64,000 bases of DNA from the NCBI RefSeq assembly GCF_013166575.1, contig NZ_JABKKE010000006.1, forward strand, positions 62,001 to 126,000, read 5' to 3'. Of this stretch, positions 17,864-26,415 are shown piece by piece. This DNA is from Xylanibacter rodentium. GTDB taxonomy: Bacteria > Bacteroidota > Bacteroidia > Bacteroidales > Bacteroidaceae. How positions within the stretch are numbered: position 1 is the first letter of the stretch; the number at the start of each line of letters is the position of its first letter. The position numbers were made by a program, and so were the translations under genes. Under the pieces are notes generated by a model, which was not told the origin of the DNA, made no database searches, and saw nothing but the letters and a program-made list of their open reading frames with translations.

Positions 17864-17938
17864 GATATGAATGAAAATGCACAAAGAGAGACAGGATGAT
17901 AATGCGCAAAGGTCAAATATCAAACCTGTTGCCGGCAT

Positions 17939-18733
17939 TTACTTGTTCTCCGGACGTGCTATGCCGTCGGCCTTGGCACGCTCTGTCATCTTCTGGATAC
18001 GCTTGTCGGTATCGGGATGGGAAGACAGCAGGCGATCCATCTTTGAACCTTTGGCCGCCCCGTTCTCCAGCTGCTTGAGCTTTTCGAACGACAAGGCAAT
18101 GGCCCATGGATTCTTGCCTTTCTTCTTAAGAAAATCGTAACCGTAGTCATCGGCCTGGCTCTCCTCCTTCTGCGAGAACTGCGAATTGAGAACGGCCTCG
18201 CCAAGCTGTCCGAGCTGCGAATCGGTAAGCGAAGCGGCCTTGCCGCCCGTCGAGGCTATACCGTCCTTCAGTGCCGATGCCAGCAGCGCCGTGCGATATG
18301 CCTTCTTAGAGTGCTTCAGAGCCACATGACCGAGCTCATGGCCTATCACACCGAGAAGTTCGTCGTCGGTCATGATGTCCATCAGCGACGAGAACACGCG
18401 CACACTGCCATCCGGACAAGCGAAAGCATTGACGTCGATAACGTCATAGACCTTGAAATTGAGCGGAATCCCCTCCACCTCGTTCAGCCCGTCCACCAAT
18501 CTGTTGAGGCGCTGCGTATAGGGACTGTTGGCATCGCACACCTTGTTGTTCTTGTCCATCCAGTCGATGGACTCTTTCACATACTGGGCCATCTGCTCGT
18601 CTGTCAGCGTCACGGCCTTGCCGGCCTTGAGCGCTCCGCCGACAGCCTTGCCGAGATTAAACTGTGCCACGGCCGGTGCCGAGCACGTCAACATAAACAG
18701 CAGAAAGGCTGTACTTCTGAAAATCTTATTCAT
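17939..18733 (-). CDS. M48 family zinc metalloprotease
   Basis: 264 aa. A signal peptide ends near SAPAVAQ, so it is periplasmic or surface-located. The gluzincin motif GHELGHVALKH carries the two zinc His and the catalytic Glu; the third ligand is the Glu of EESQADDYGYDFL. The C-terminal SSHPDTDKRIQKM is the usual M48B (LoiP/BepA-like) ending. Such proteases act in envelope quality control. Likely monocistronic. The 490-nt upstream region (18734-19225) contains no gene I can support. Confidence 0.92.
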   Translation of the reverse strand: MNKIFRSTAFLLFMLTCSAPAVAQFNLGKAVGGALKAGKAVTLTDEQMAQYVKESIDWMDKNNKVCDANSPYTQRLNRLVDGLNEVEGIPLNFKVYDVIDVNAFACPDGSVRVFSSLMDIMTDDELLGVIGHELGHVALKHSKKAYRTALLASALKDGIASTGGKAASLTDSQLGQLGEAVLNSQFSQKEESQADDYGYDFLKKKGKNPWAIALSFEKLKQLENGAAKGSKMDRLLSSHPDTDKRIQKMTERAKADGIARPENK

Positions 18734-19067
18734 ACAATAATACTGTTTTATTATACATGTATTGAATTATAACACCATTATAACTATAACTTATCCTGTT
18801 TTATTGCATAAACGACGAAAAAAAATCCGCCGTTCCACTGTATGCCCAAGACAGAAAATATCTCCCGGACCTGTCTTTCCTTTGAAAGCCGCCTCTATCT
18901 TACGCCGAATACAGTACCGGGCCGGTTCCTATATAATAAAGACATTCTCACTATACAGTGTCTCGACAAGTAAAAACAGAGTCTGATTAAACGAATATTA
19001 TGATTATGGAAACGATATAAAAGTTTTTTAGTTTAACGGTACTTAATAGTATTGAACAAACCGTATT

Positions 19068-19102
19068 TTATTTTCAGTATGTATTCATTATACGTATATT
19101 TG
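19068..19102 (+). promoter_or_regulatory. Candidate promoter for the Cys/Lys-rich small protein
   Basis: TATATTTG at 19095-19102 fits TAnnTTTG, with TTTT 23 bp upstream (19068-19071) as a poor -33 element. It implies a 5' leader of about 115 nt. The remainder of 18734-19067 shows nothing recognisable. Confidence 0.4.
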
Positions 19103-19225
19103 CAATAGAATCGCTGACGACAACATATGGAAGCATAAAAAACAACAGGATAACACGCGACATCCCCCGCGTAGAACAAAATAAAAAAATAATGAAGTGG
19201 GATAATTGTTTAACTATAAAAAGTA

Positions 19226-19477
19226 ATGACTATGGAAAAGAAAGAGAAATGTTGCAACAAACCGGTAGAGAAAACGGAGTGCAAGAACAAGAAAAACAGC
19301 ACGGAAAACTGTGACAAGGAAGTAAAGGACACTAAGTGCTGCGAGAAAGAGAAAGACGCAGAAAGCTGCGACAAGAAAAAGAAAGATAAGGCAGTCGAAG
19401 ACTGCACGACAGAAAAAGGCAACAAGCAAAAGACCGAGACTCCAAAAAACGGAAAATCTTCTGCTGACAAGAAGTAA
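19226..19477 (+). CDS. Small Cys/Lys-rich hydrophilic protein, function unknown
   Basis: 83 aa (81 if the second ATG at 19232 is used). No signal peptide or membrane helix. About a third of the residues are Lys, and eight Cys occur in short islands (KCCNK, TECK, ENCDK, TKCCEK, ESCDK, EDCTT) separated by Lys/Glu/Asp. The spacing repeats loosely every 10-15 residues. It could bind metal in a metallothionein-like way, but it matches no family I can name. It has its own candidate promoter and a downstream hairpin, which together with the biased composition favours a real gene. Confidence 0.65.
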   Translation: MTMEKKEKCCNKPVEKTECKNKKNSTENCDKEVKDTKCCEKEKDAESCDKKKKDKAVEDCTTEKGNKQKTETPKNGKSSADKK

Positions 19478-19492
19478 AACTGCTGATCTGTC

Positions 19493-19531
19493 CCGGCGGA
19501 CACTGTAATTGATATTCCGGCTGTCCGCCGG
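19493..19531 (+). terminator. Hairpin after the Cys/Lys-rich gene
   Basis: Ten-bp perfect stem CCGGCGGACA (19493-19502) with its complement (19522-19531), loop 19 nt; only a weak T-tract follows. Confidence 0.5.
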
Positions 19532-19645
19532 TTATCACTCTCAAAAAGAAATTATAAATACAATACGCAGACTTGTTTTTTTTACATGAAATGAAAAACA
19601 AATGTCTGCAAGTATTCAACAAAAAACAAGTAGGAGGAAACAATC

Positions 19646-19834
19646 ATGATAGGACTTATCATCTGGATTATAGGAGCTGTGCTGACAATAAAAGCATGCT
19701 TCGAGATATTGATGCTTGATGTTGCATTATGGAAACGCATATTGGTGGCCATCGTGCTGCTTGCCACAAGCTGGTTCGGACTGGCATTCTACTATCTGGT
19801 AGCCAAAGGACGCATTGAGGACTGGCTCAGATAG
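19646..19834 (+). CDS. Small two-helix membrane protein
   Basis: 62 aa, two hydrophobic helices (about 2-24 and 31-53) joined by a short polar turn (LDVALWKR), ending in KGRIEDWLR. The layout resembles the N-terminal anchor segment of PLD-type proteins (PLDc_N) but no domain follows. An AGGAGG sequence 9 nt before the ATG is a strong Shine-Dalgarno site, unusual in this window and in Bacteroidota. Function unknown. Confidence 0.65.
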   Translation: MIGLIIWIIGAVLTIKACFEILMLDVALWKRILVAIVLLATSWFGLAFYYLVAKGRIEDWLR

Positions 19835-19991
19835 ACACGGCACAGGGCTGATGACATACGATTATGAAAAAGGAGGGAAATCAACAAAAACAGGACATGG
19901 GACGGACTGGACAATATCCGTATTTGCTTTATCTGATACCGATACTATCACAATATGCACACTGTTCATCCGCTCCCGGTCCTTATTGTCA

Positions 19992-20672
19992 TCATTCATA
20001 CGGCATCGTTAACGGACTGTCGTACACCGTATTGTCTTTTATCCCGGCTTCGGCCAGCGCCTCACGCCGCTCCACACATGTGCCGCAGCGGCCGCAATGA
20101 CGCACGCCACCCTTGTAACACGACCATGTCTCGCCGTAGTCTATGCCAAGAGCATGGCCACGACGGGCTATATCGGCCTTGGTTATACCGGTATAAAGGG
20201 CCTCTACGGTGATTCCTTCGTAGGTTCCGGCTGCCGTCGCCGAGCCGAACGCTGCAACAAAATCCGGACGGCAATCGGGATATATTGTGTGGTCACCACC
20301 GTGGTTGGCCATCATCACGTGTCTGAGACCGTTGCTCTCGGCTATACCCGTGGCTATGGCAAGCATTATGCCGTTGCGGAAAGGAACGACGGTCGACTTC
20401 ATATTATCATCGGCATAATGGCCCTCTGGGATGGCATCCGGCCCCTCAAGCAGCGAACTCTTGAAATAACGGTGCATGAAGTCCAGATTTATCACAATGT
20501 GGCGAATGCCGAGCCGCTCGCAGTGCATGCGGGCAAAAGGTATCTCACGGGCATTATGATTGCTGCCATAGTCAAACGACAGACCTATGGCTATGCGGTC
20601 TTTGTATTCATACAGCATGGTGATGCTGTCCATTCCGCCACTTACTATCAACACAGAATCTTTCATATCCAT
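19992..20672 (-). CDS. queC: 7-cyano-7-deazaguanine (preQ0) synthase
   Basis: 226 aa. QueC converts 7-carboxy-7-deazaguanine to preQ0 in queuosine biosynthesis. The ATP-pyrophosphatase loop is VSGGMDSITMLYEY at the N-terminus; the zinc site is the Cys cluster CYKGGVRHCGRCGTC near residue 190; GNGI-like FRNGIMLAIA and the HGGDHTIYPDCRP substrate region are present. The start may be 20672 or 20666 (MKDSVLIVSGG); both fit. queD and queE lie together about 40 kb away at 60.9-61.9 kb, so the pathway is split within this window. Confidence 0.93.
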   Translation of the reverse strand: MDMKDSVLIVSGGMDSITMLYEYKDRIAIGLSFDYGSNHNAREIPFARMHCERLGIRHIVINLDFMHRYFKSSLLEGPDAIPEGHYADDNMKSTVVPFRNGIMLAIATGIAESNGLRHVMMANHGGDHTIYPDCRPDFVAAFGSATAAGTYEGITVEALYTGITKADIARRGHALGIDYGETWSCYKGGVRHCGRCGTCVERREALAEAGIKDNTVYDSPLTMPYE

Positions 20673-20706
20673 TTAATTGTTGTGCGTCAATATATACAAA
20701 CATGCG

Positions 20707-20737
20707 CAAAATTACAGAAAATCACAGTAAGAGCCAA
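20707..20737 (-). promoter_or_regulatory. Candidate queC promoter
   Basis: Minus-strand TAATTTTG (20707-20714) with TTGG (20734-20737) exactly 19 bp upstream, one base off the TTTG consensus. The implied leader is about 30 nt. Confidence 0.5.
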
Positions 20738-20786
20738 CGATATGAAAGATTTTTATGACAGTTCAACAGAATATTGACGAAATGTC

Positions 20787-20817
20787 TTTGGTTTATCACC
20801 GGATTTGTTTAATTTTG
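20787..20817 (+). promoter_or_regulatory. Consensus Bacteroidota promoter (TTTG-N19-TAATTTTG)
   Basis: TTTG 20787-20790, 19-bp spacer, TAATTTTG 20810-20817: the best promoter match in the window. The ATG at 20824 begins 6 nt after the box, so the message is probably leaderless or nearly so. Confidence 0.7.
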
Positions 20818-20823
20818 CATAGA

Positions 20824-21459
20824 ATGACTTACAATTGTCTGACACGGAACTTTATAGCTGCCGGTATCGTTGTTGCACTATGCAGCCTGACAGGTTGCGG
20901 ATATGACGGCGACAGACAGACGACAATCCTCCCGGACAGCATAAGACTATGTCCCGGCGATGTGGTTCTAAGGCGGGGATTCGGATTTACGAGCCACGCC
21001 GTTCTCGTTGCCGACCGCGGCGGAGGCTACTCGCATGTAGGCATCGTGGTCGACTCGGCAGGAGCAATGATGGTGGTACATGCTGTACCGGACGAACCTG
21101 ATTACGATGGTGATGCAGACCGCGTGAAAATGGATATTCCGACACGTTTCTATGCTCCTGAAAATGCCGAAACGGGGAGAGTGATGCGCTGCAAAGACAG
21201 CACTGCCGCCGCGCGGGCAGCACTGGTAGCCATGCGGGTATACGCACGGGGCACACTTTTCGACCATGACTATGACGACCGCGACACCACCCGGATGTAT
21301 TGTTGTGAACTTGTGGAGTTTGCCTACAGACAGGCCGGAATGCCACTGGTGACCGCTCCCCGGCACAATTTCTCCATACCGGGCATGCAGATAGAAAATG
21401 TGATACTTCCGTCCGACTTCATGTCGTCGCCACATTTGTACAGTGTGATATGTTTTTAG
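20824..21459 (+). CDS. YiiX-like permuted NlpC/P60-fold lipoprotein
   Basis: 211 aa from ATG 20824. The upstream in-frame start at 20755 precedes the promoter and is rejected. A lipoprotein signal ends at SLTGCG. The mature part has GDVVLRRGF, then YSHVGIVVDS with the likely catalytic His, and RMYCCELVEFAYRQAG with the likely catalytic Cys; this His-before-Cys order is the permuted papain-like (YiiX/YebB) arrangement. Such proteins are putative cysteine peptidases or amidases of the envelope; the substrate is not known. Monocistronic, divergent from queC. Confidence 0.8.
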   Translation: MTYNCLTRNFIAAGIVVALCSLTGCGYDGDRQTTILPDSIRLCPGDVVLRRGFGFTSHAVLVADRGGGYSHVGIVVDSAGAMMVVHAVPDEPDYDGDADRVKMDIPTRFYAPENAETGRVMRCKDSTAAARAALVAMRVYARGTLFDHDYDDRDTTRMYCCELVEFAYRQAGMPLVTAPRHNFSIPGMQIENVILPSDFMSSPHLYSVICF

Positions 21460-21641
21460 GACTACGAGCATATTGAATCATTATCACGAAATGCAATCAA
21501 CCAAAAGACAATCATTTATGATGATGTATACAGCAACACCGGTCCGGGGATGAGAAATATCTGAGGATTGAAACAACCAGCCGAATAACAAAGAAATATT
21601 TTACAACCAACAATTTATTAATTTCTAAAAACCAATTAAGT

Positions 21642-22061
21642 ATGAAAAGACTTTTTAAAGTGGCTTTCCTCTTCATTGTAGTGATGGCAATGTGTGCGTG
21701 TGGCGGCGGAAACACTCCGAGCGCAGTAGCAGAAAAAGCTATGGACTGTTTCGTTGACGAAGATTACGAAGGCTATGTAGACCTTATCTACATCAAGAAC
21801 GAGGACACCAGAGACAAAGAGAAACTGGAACAGGAAAAGAAACAGTATGTAGCAATGCTGAAAGAAAAAGTAACAAAGAGCGCGGAAAAGAGCGGCAAAA
21901 AGCCGAAATCGGCCAAAGCCGTGTCTGAAGAAATATCTGAAGACGGCGAAAAGGCTACCGTAGAAATGAAAATCACATACGATGACGGAACCGAAGATAC
22001 AAACAAAATGAAGATGTGCAAAGACAAGAACGGCAATTGGCGGGTCGATGCAGGCAAATAA
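21642..22061 (+). CDS. DUF4878-type small lipoprotein
   Basis: 139 aa. Signal with lipobox MCACG near residue 20, then one NTF2/lumazine-binding-like domain: AVAEKAMDCFVDEDYEGYVDLIY at the start and GNWRVDAGK at the end, with a Lys/Glu-rich middle (KEKVTKSAEKSGKKPKSAKA). DUF4878 proteins are common, abundant lipoproteins of gut Bacteroidota with no assigned role. Followed by a strong terminator, so monocistronic. Confidence 0.85.
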   Translation: MKRLFKVAFLFIVVMAMCACGGGNTPSAVAEKAMDCFVDEDYEGYVDLIYIKNEDTRDKEKLEQEKKQYVAMLKEKVTKSAEKSGKKPKSAKAVSEEISEDGEKATVEMKITYDDGTEDTNKMKMCKDKNGNWRVDAGK

Positions 22062-22084
22062 ATAGAAGTATACTCTGAATCAGA

Positions 22085-22130
22085 AAGTTCGTGAAACGAG
22101 ATTGGTACTCATGGTTTCACGAACTTTTCT
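22085..22130 (+). terminator. Rho-independent terminator after the DUF4878 gene
   Basis: Perfect 13-bp stem AAGTTCGTGAAAC (22085-22097) with its complement (22114-22126), 16-nt loop, then TTTCTATTTC. Confidence 0.85.
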
Positions 22131-22253
22131 ATTTCATACCACAAACCGCATACTGCATATTATATTGCAAACTCCATATTACATTTATTCCGGATTGGCG
22201 CAAAAAATATATAAAAACCTCATATCACTCATATAATTACGGATTTATTTTAC

Positions 22254-22261
22254 TAACTTTG
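22254..22261 (+). promoter_or_regulatory. Candidate -7 box for pgk
   Basis: TAACTTTG fits TAnnTTTG, 53 nt before the pgk ATG; no clear -33 TTTG. Confidence 0.5.
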
Positions 22262-22314
22262 CGTTCGCAAAATCCATAACAAGAAAGTTATTTTATATTT
22301 AAATAGATACTATT

Positions 22315-23565
22315 ATGACTATCGATCAATTCAACTTTGCCGGCAAGAAGGCAATCGTGCGCGTAGATTTCAACGTTCCTTTGGACGAGAACGGTAATGT
22401 AACCGACGACACCCGCATCCGCGGAGCACTCCCCACACTGAAGAAAGTGCTCAACGACGGCGGTGCACTCATCATGATGAGCCACATGGGCAAACCCAAA
22501 GGCAAGAAAAAGCCGGAACTTTCACTCTCTCAGATTGTGAAGAACGTATCGGATGCTTTAGGTGTAGAGGTAAAGTTTGCCGACGACTGCGCCAATGCCG
22601 ACGAGGCTGCCGCAGCACTGAAGCCGGGAGAAGCATTGCTGCTTGAGAACCTGCGCTACTATGCAGAGGAAGAAGGCAAGCCTGTAGGCGTGGAAAAAGG
22701 CACTCCCGAATATGACGAGGCAAAGAAAGAAATGAAAGGCCGTCAGAAAGATTTCGCAAAAAAACTGGCAAGCTACGCCGACTGCTATGTAATGGACGCA
22801 TTCGGTACTGCTCACCGCAAACACGCCTCTACAGCCGTAATCGCAGACTACTTCGATGCAGACAACAAGATGCTTGGCTATCTTATGGAGAAAGAAGTAC
22901 AGGCTGTTGACAACGTTCTGAGCAACATCAAGCGTCCGTTTACAGCCATAATGGGCGGTTCGAAGGTCTCGACTAAGATTGGCATCATTGAAAATCTGCT
23001 TGGAAAGGTCGATAACCTCATCCTCTGTGGCGGTATGACATACACATTCGCAAAGGCACAGGGCGGCAACATAGGCAACTCCATCTGCGAGAACGACAAA
23101 CTCGACCTGGCTCTCGACATCATAAAGAAGGCAAAGGAGAACGGCGTAAACCTCGTACTCGGCACAGACTGCATCGCTGGCGACGACTTCAAGAACGACT
23201 GCAACACACAGGTTTGCCAGTCAAACGACATTCCCGAAGGATGGGAGGGTCTGGATGCAGGTCCGGAAACACGCGAGAAATTTGCCGCTGCCATTGAGGA
23301 CGCAAAGACAATCCTGTGGAACGGACCGGCCGGAGTTTTCGAATTTGACAACTTCGCCGGTGGTTCAAAAGCCATTGCCGACGCTATCGCCAAGGCTACA
23401 GCCAACGGGGCTTTCTCGCTCATCGGCGGTGGTGACTCCGTAGCATGCATCAACAAGTTCGGCATGGCCGACAAAGTCAGCTATATATCTACCGGTGGCG
23501 GTGCTCTGCTCGAGGCCATAGAAGGCAAAGTTCTGCCGGGTGTAGCTGCCATCAAAGGCGAATAA
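22315..23565 (+). CDS. pgk: Phosphoglycerate kinase
   Basis: 416 aa, full length for bacterial PGK. It transfers the acyl phosphate of 1,3-bisphosphoglycerate to ADP in glycolysis. N-terminal substrate-binding motifs: [29 protein letters not shown] and [14 protein letters not shown]. Nucleotide domain: [28 protein letters not shown] and [14 protein letters not shown] near the C-terminus. Codon use fits a highly expressed gene. Bounded by its own promoter and terminator. Confidence 0.97.
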   Translation: MTIDQFNFAGKKAIVRVDFNVPLDENGNVTDDTRIRGALPTLKKVLNDGGALIMMSHMGKPKGKKKPELSLSQIVKNVSDALGVEVKFADDCANADEAAAALKPGEALLLENLRYYAEEEGKPVGVEKGTPEYDEAKKEMKGRQKDFAKKLASYADCYVMDAFGTAHRKHASTAVIADYFDADNKMLGYLMEKEVQAVDNVLSNIKRPFTAIMGGSKVSTKIGIIENLLGKVDNLILCGGMTYTFAKAQGGNIGNSICENDKLDLALDIIKKAKENGVNLVLGTDCIAGDDFKNDCNTQVCQSNDIPEGWEGLDAGPETREKFAAAIEDAKTILWNGPAGVFEFDNFAGGSKAIADAIAKATANGAFSLIGGGDSVACINKFGMADKVSYISTGGGALLEAIEGKVLPGVAAIKGE

Positions 23566-23595
23566 GAAAAGAGAATACTGATACACATATATCCG

Positions 23596-23631
23596 AGGGC
23601 GGCCCAATATCAATACAGAGCCGCCCTTTTT
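23596..23631 (+). terminator. Rho-independent terminator after pgk
   Basis: Eight-bp stem AGGGCGGC (23596-23603) with GCCGCCCT (23620-23627), 16-nt loop, followed by TTTTT. Confidence 0.9.
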
Positions 23632-23654
23632 GTATAATATAAAATCATTGATAT

Positions 23655-24479
23655 ATGAAGATAAAGCGTATTCCGGCACTATCGGCCGCCGCGATATCAT
23701 TAGCATTTGCAGCACTCACAGTTGCATGTCAAAACAACAGTCAGACAAAAGAGAGCCCTCTGACAACCGATTCGTTAACATACGAAAGCAAAAGCAACAA
23801 TTCCGAAGTAAGCATAACTGTCGACTTCCCCACCGCAGGCCCAACGCCACTGGCCAATATAATCCGTGAATACATCAGCGAAGAGCTCGGAGGAACCTAC
23901 CGAAACGACATCAACAACCCTAACTCAATGCTTGCATATTATGGTAAGGGCATGGAAAAGAATCTGAAAGACATGACCGTGTATGACAACAGGGAAAGCA
24001 TGCCCACCTTATCTGACTCCAGAAGCATTAGCAAAACATACGAGACAGACAAGTTCGTAGTCTATACAAGCCGCATAGAGACATACTATGGCGGTGCACA
24101 CGGAATGCATACGGGCACAACGGCCACCTTCAGAAAATCCGACGGGCGCCGCTTCGGCCATGAAATGCTGACAGGCACCAACACCGAGAGCTTCAAACTG
24201 CTTATAAAAGAGGGCCTGAAAGAATACTTCAAGGAAGACAGCAAAGCACCGATAAGTGATGAAGACTTGAAGAACATGCTGCTTACGGAATACAGTGTTG
24301 ACTTCCTGCCATTGCCACAATATGCCCCGGCACTTGGCAAAGAAGGCGTAACATTCACCTATCAGCCTTACGAAATAGCGCCATATGCCGCCGGCATGCC
24401 GTCGTTTACCGTTCCGTATGACAAAATACTGCCATATCTGACAGCCACGATTACCGACATGATTGAACTACATGATTAA
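23655..24479 (+). CDS. DUF3298 (RsiV-like) lipoprotein
   Basis: 274 aa. The signal ends at the lipobox LTVACQ (Cys near residue 25). The mature part is a PdaC/DUF4163-like segment (SNNSEVSITVDFP) followed by a DUF3298 domain containing YYGGAHGMHTGTTATFRKSDG and ending YEIAPYAAGMPSFTVPYDKI. The C-terminal pattern is shared with the RsiV anti-sigma ectodomain, known to bind lysozyme in Bacillus; here no sigma factor is adjacent, so that role is only a possibility. Sits between the pgk terminator and the carrier gene. Confidence 0.82.
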   Translation: MKIKRIPALSAAAISLAFAALTVACQNNSQTKESPLTTDSLTYESKSNNSEVSITVDFPTAGPTPLANIIREYISEELGGTYRNDINNPNSMLAYYGKGMEKNLKDMTVYDNRESMPTLSDSRSISKTYETDKFVVYTSRIETYYGGAHGMHTGTTATFRKSDGRRFGHEMLTGTNTESFKLLIKEGLKEYFKEDSKAPISDEDLKNMLLTEYSVDFLPLPQYAPALGKEGVTFTYQPYEIAPYAAGMPSFTVPYDKILPYLTATITDMIELHD

Positions 24480-24538
24480 ACCAAAGAAATATTGACATTC
24501 ATTAAATAAAGACACAGACACCTATCACTATCTCACAA

Positions 24539-26371
24539 ATGACAGCAACACTGACAATACTTGCCATAACGATAATACTGTTCGTCAACGGACGCATACG
24601 CGCCGACATCGTAGCACTGTGCGCCCTTGCCGCCATGCTCCTGCTTGGTATACTTACGCCCGAGGAGGCACTCGCCGGATTCTCTTCCACCGTTGTAATA
24701 ATGATGGTAGGACTGTTTGTTGTGGGCGGTGCGATTCTACAGACCGGACTGGCCAAGGCTGCAAGCCAGAAGATAATGAAACTCGCTGCCGGCAGCGATA
24801 TCAGGATGTTCCTGCTTGTTGTAACGGTGACGGCTGTGATAGGCGCCTTCATCAGCAACACCGGAACCGTGGCACTGATGATGCCCATCGTTGTGAGCAT
24901 GGCGGCACAAGCCAACATGCGCCCCGGCCGTCTGCTCATGCCACTGGCCTTTGCCAGCAGTCTCGGCGGCATGCTGACGCTCATCGGTACACCGCCTAAC
25001 CTCGTCATACAGCAGGCACTGACAGGTGCCGGCTACCAGCCGCTCGGCTTCTTCTCATTCTTCCCTGTAGGCATTATCTGCATCATCATAGGTATCATAG
25101 TCATGATGCCACTCACAAAACTGTTCCTGTACAAGAAGAAAGGAAAGGCAACCGGCAAGGCCGGCGGAGGCAAAACGCTCGACGAACTGGTAGACGAATA
25201 TCAGTTGTCCAACGGCCTGCGCCGTTATATGGTGAAAGAACAATCGGGAGTAAGAAACAAGACCGTGGCCGAACTTAACCTTCGCGGACGCTACGGCCTG
25301 TCGATAATAGAGATACGCAGCGAAAGCACCGACCGTAGCGGACTTATACGCAACGTGCGCCAAAGCCTCGCCGGTCCGGACAGTATCCTCTCCGCCGGCG
25401 ACATAATATACCTTATGGGCGACACGGCTGTGATGGACAACTTTGCAAAAAGCAACGGTCTGAAACGTCTCGACAACAACAACATGGATTTCTATGACAT
25501 CGGCATTGCCGAGATTGTGCTCATACCTACGTCGCGCCTTATCGGCACGATGCTGAAAAATTCGGGATTCCGCGAGCGATACGACATCAACGTACTCGGC
25601 ATCAAGCGCTCCGGCAACTACATAATGACCGGCCTGCCGGAAGAAAAACTGATGTCCGGTGACGTGCTGTTAGTCCAAGGCAAATGGAGCAACATATCGA
25701 GACTGGACGAGCAGGAGACCGACTGGGTGGTGTTGGGACAGCCGGAAGAGCAGGCCCGACAGGTGACACTCAACTACCGCGCTCCCCTTGCCGCTGTCAT
25801 CATGGTGGCAATGGTGGCCATGATGGTGTTCGACTTCATACCTGTTGCCCCCGTCACGGCAGTAATCGTAGCCGGGCTGCTCATGGTGCTCTGCGGATGT
25901 TTCCGCAACGTCGAAGCCGCCTACAAGACCATCAACTGGGAAAGTATCGTACTCATAGCGGCAATGATGCCCATGTCTGTAGCTCTGGAAAAGACCGGGA
26001 CGTCAGCCATGATATCCCACTCGCTCGTGTCGTCGCTCGGTTCGATGAGTCCGACCGTTCTTCTTGCAGGCATCTATTTCACCACTTCGCTGCTCACGAT
26101 GTTCATCAGCAATACGGCAACGGCTGTGCTCATGGCTCCCATCGCCATGACATCGGCCATAGAGATCGGTGCAAGCCCCTACCCGTTCCTTTTTGCCGTG
26201 ACGCTTGGAGCGAGCATGTGTTTCGCCTCACCGTTCTCCACGCCTCCCAACGCTCTTGTGATGCATGCCGGCGAATACACCTTCAGCGACTATGTCAAGG
26301 TAGGCTTGCCGTTGCAGATCGTAATGGGAGTGGTCATGACATTTGTACTTCCACTGCTGTTCCCTTTCTAA
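24539..26371 (+). CDS. SLC13/DASS-family sodium:anion symporter with two RCK_C domains
   Basis: 610 aa integral membrane carrier. Two homologous halves each carry the substrate/sodium signature: ISNTGTVALMMP plus LIGTPPNLV in the first, ISNTATAVLMAP plus FSTPPNALVM in the second. Between them (about residues 210-400) lie two cytoplasmic TrkA-C/RCK_C domains (VAELNLRGRYGLSIIEIR and LKNSGFRERYDINVLGIKR), typical of bacterial members that move sulfate, molybdate or dicarboxylates. The substrate is undecided. The 4Fe-4S membrane gene follows after 44 nt, suggesting cotranscription. Confidence 0.9.
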   Translation: MTATLTILAITIILFVNGRIRADIVALCALAAMLLLGILTPEEALAGFSSTVVIMMVGLFVVGGAILQTGLAKAASQKIMKLAAGSDIRMFLLVVTVTAVIGAFISNTGTVALMMPIVVSMAAQANMRPGRLLMPLAFASSLGGMLTLIGTPPNLVIQQALTGAGYQPLGFFSFFPVGIICIIIGIIVMMPLTKLFLYKKKGKATGKAGGGKTLDELVDEYQLSNGLRRYMVKEQSGVRNKTVAELNLRGRYGLSIIEIRSESTDRSGLIRNVRQSLAGPDSILSAGDIIYLMGDTAVMDNFAKSNGLKRLDNNNMDFYDIGIAEIVLIPTSRLIGTMLKNSGFRERYDINVLGIKRSGNYIMTGLPEEKLMSGDVLLVQGKWSNISRLDEQETDWVVLGQPEEQARQVTLNYRAPLAAVIMVAMVAMMVFDFIPVAPVTAVIVAGLLMVLCGCFRNVEAAYKTINWESIVLIAAMMPMSVALEKTGTSAMISHSLVSSLGSMSPTVLLAGIYFTTSLLTMFISNTATAVLMAPIAMTSAIEIGASPYPFLFAVTLGASMCFASPFSTPPNALVMHAGEYTFSDYVKVGLPLQIVMGVVMTFVLPLLFPF

Positions 26372-26415
26372 ACAACCTGTCAATAATCCAAACATCAATA
26401 AAAAGAAACAAGAAA

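Noticed and set aside
18762..18986. 74-codon ORF upstream of the Cys/Lys-rich gene
   Set aside because: Random-looking composition, no promoter box or ribosome site in place, no recognisable similarity.
19864..20100. 78-codon ORF after the small membrane protein
   Set aside because: More than a third lies antisense to the end of queC and the sequence has no coding character.
22091..22279. 62-codon ORF before pgk
   Set aside because: It begins within the terminator hairpin of the preceding gene and runs through the pgk promoter box.
25684..26415. Long in-frame 5' extension of the 4Fe-4S protein gene (477-codon ORF)
   Set aside because: It reads through the SLC13 carrier gene in another frame with no domain; ATG 26416 gives the normal NapH-like N-terminus.
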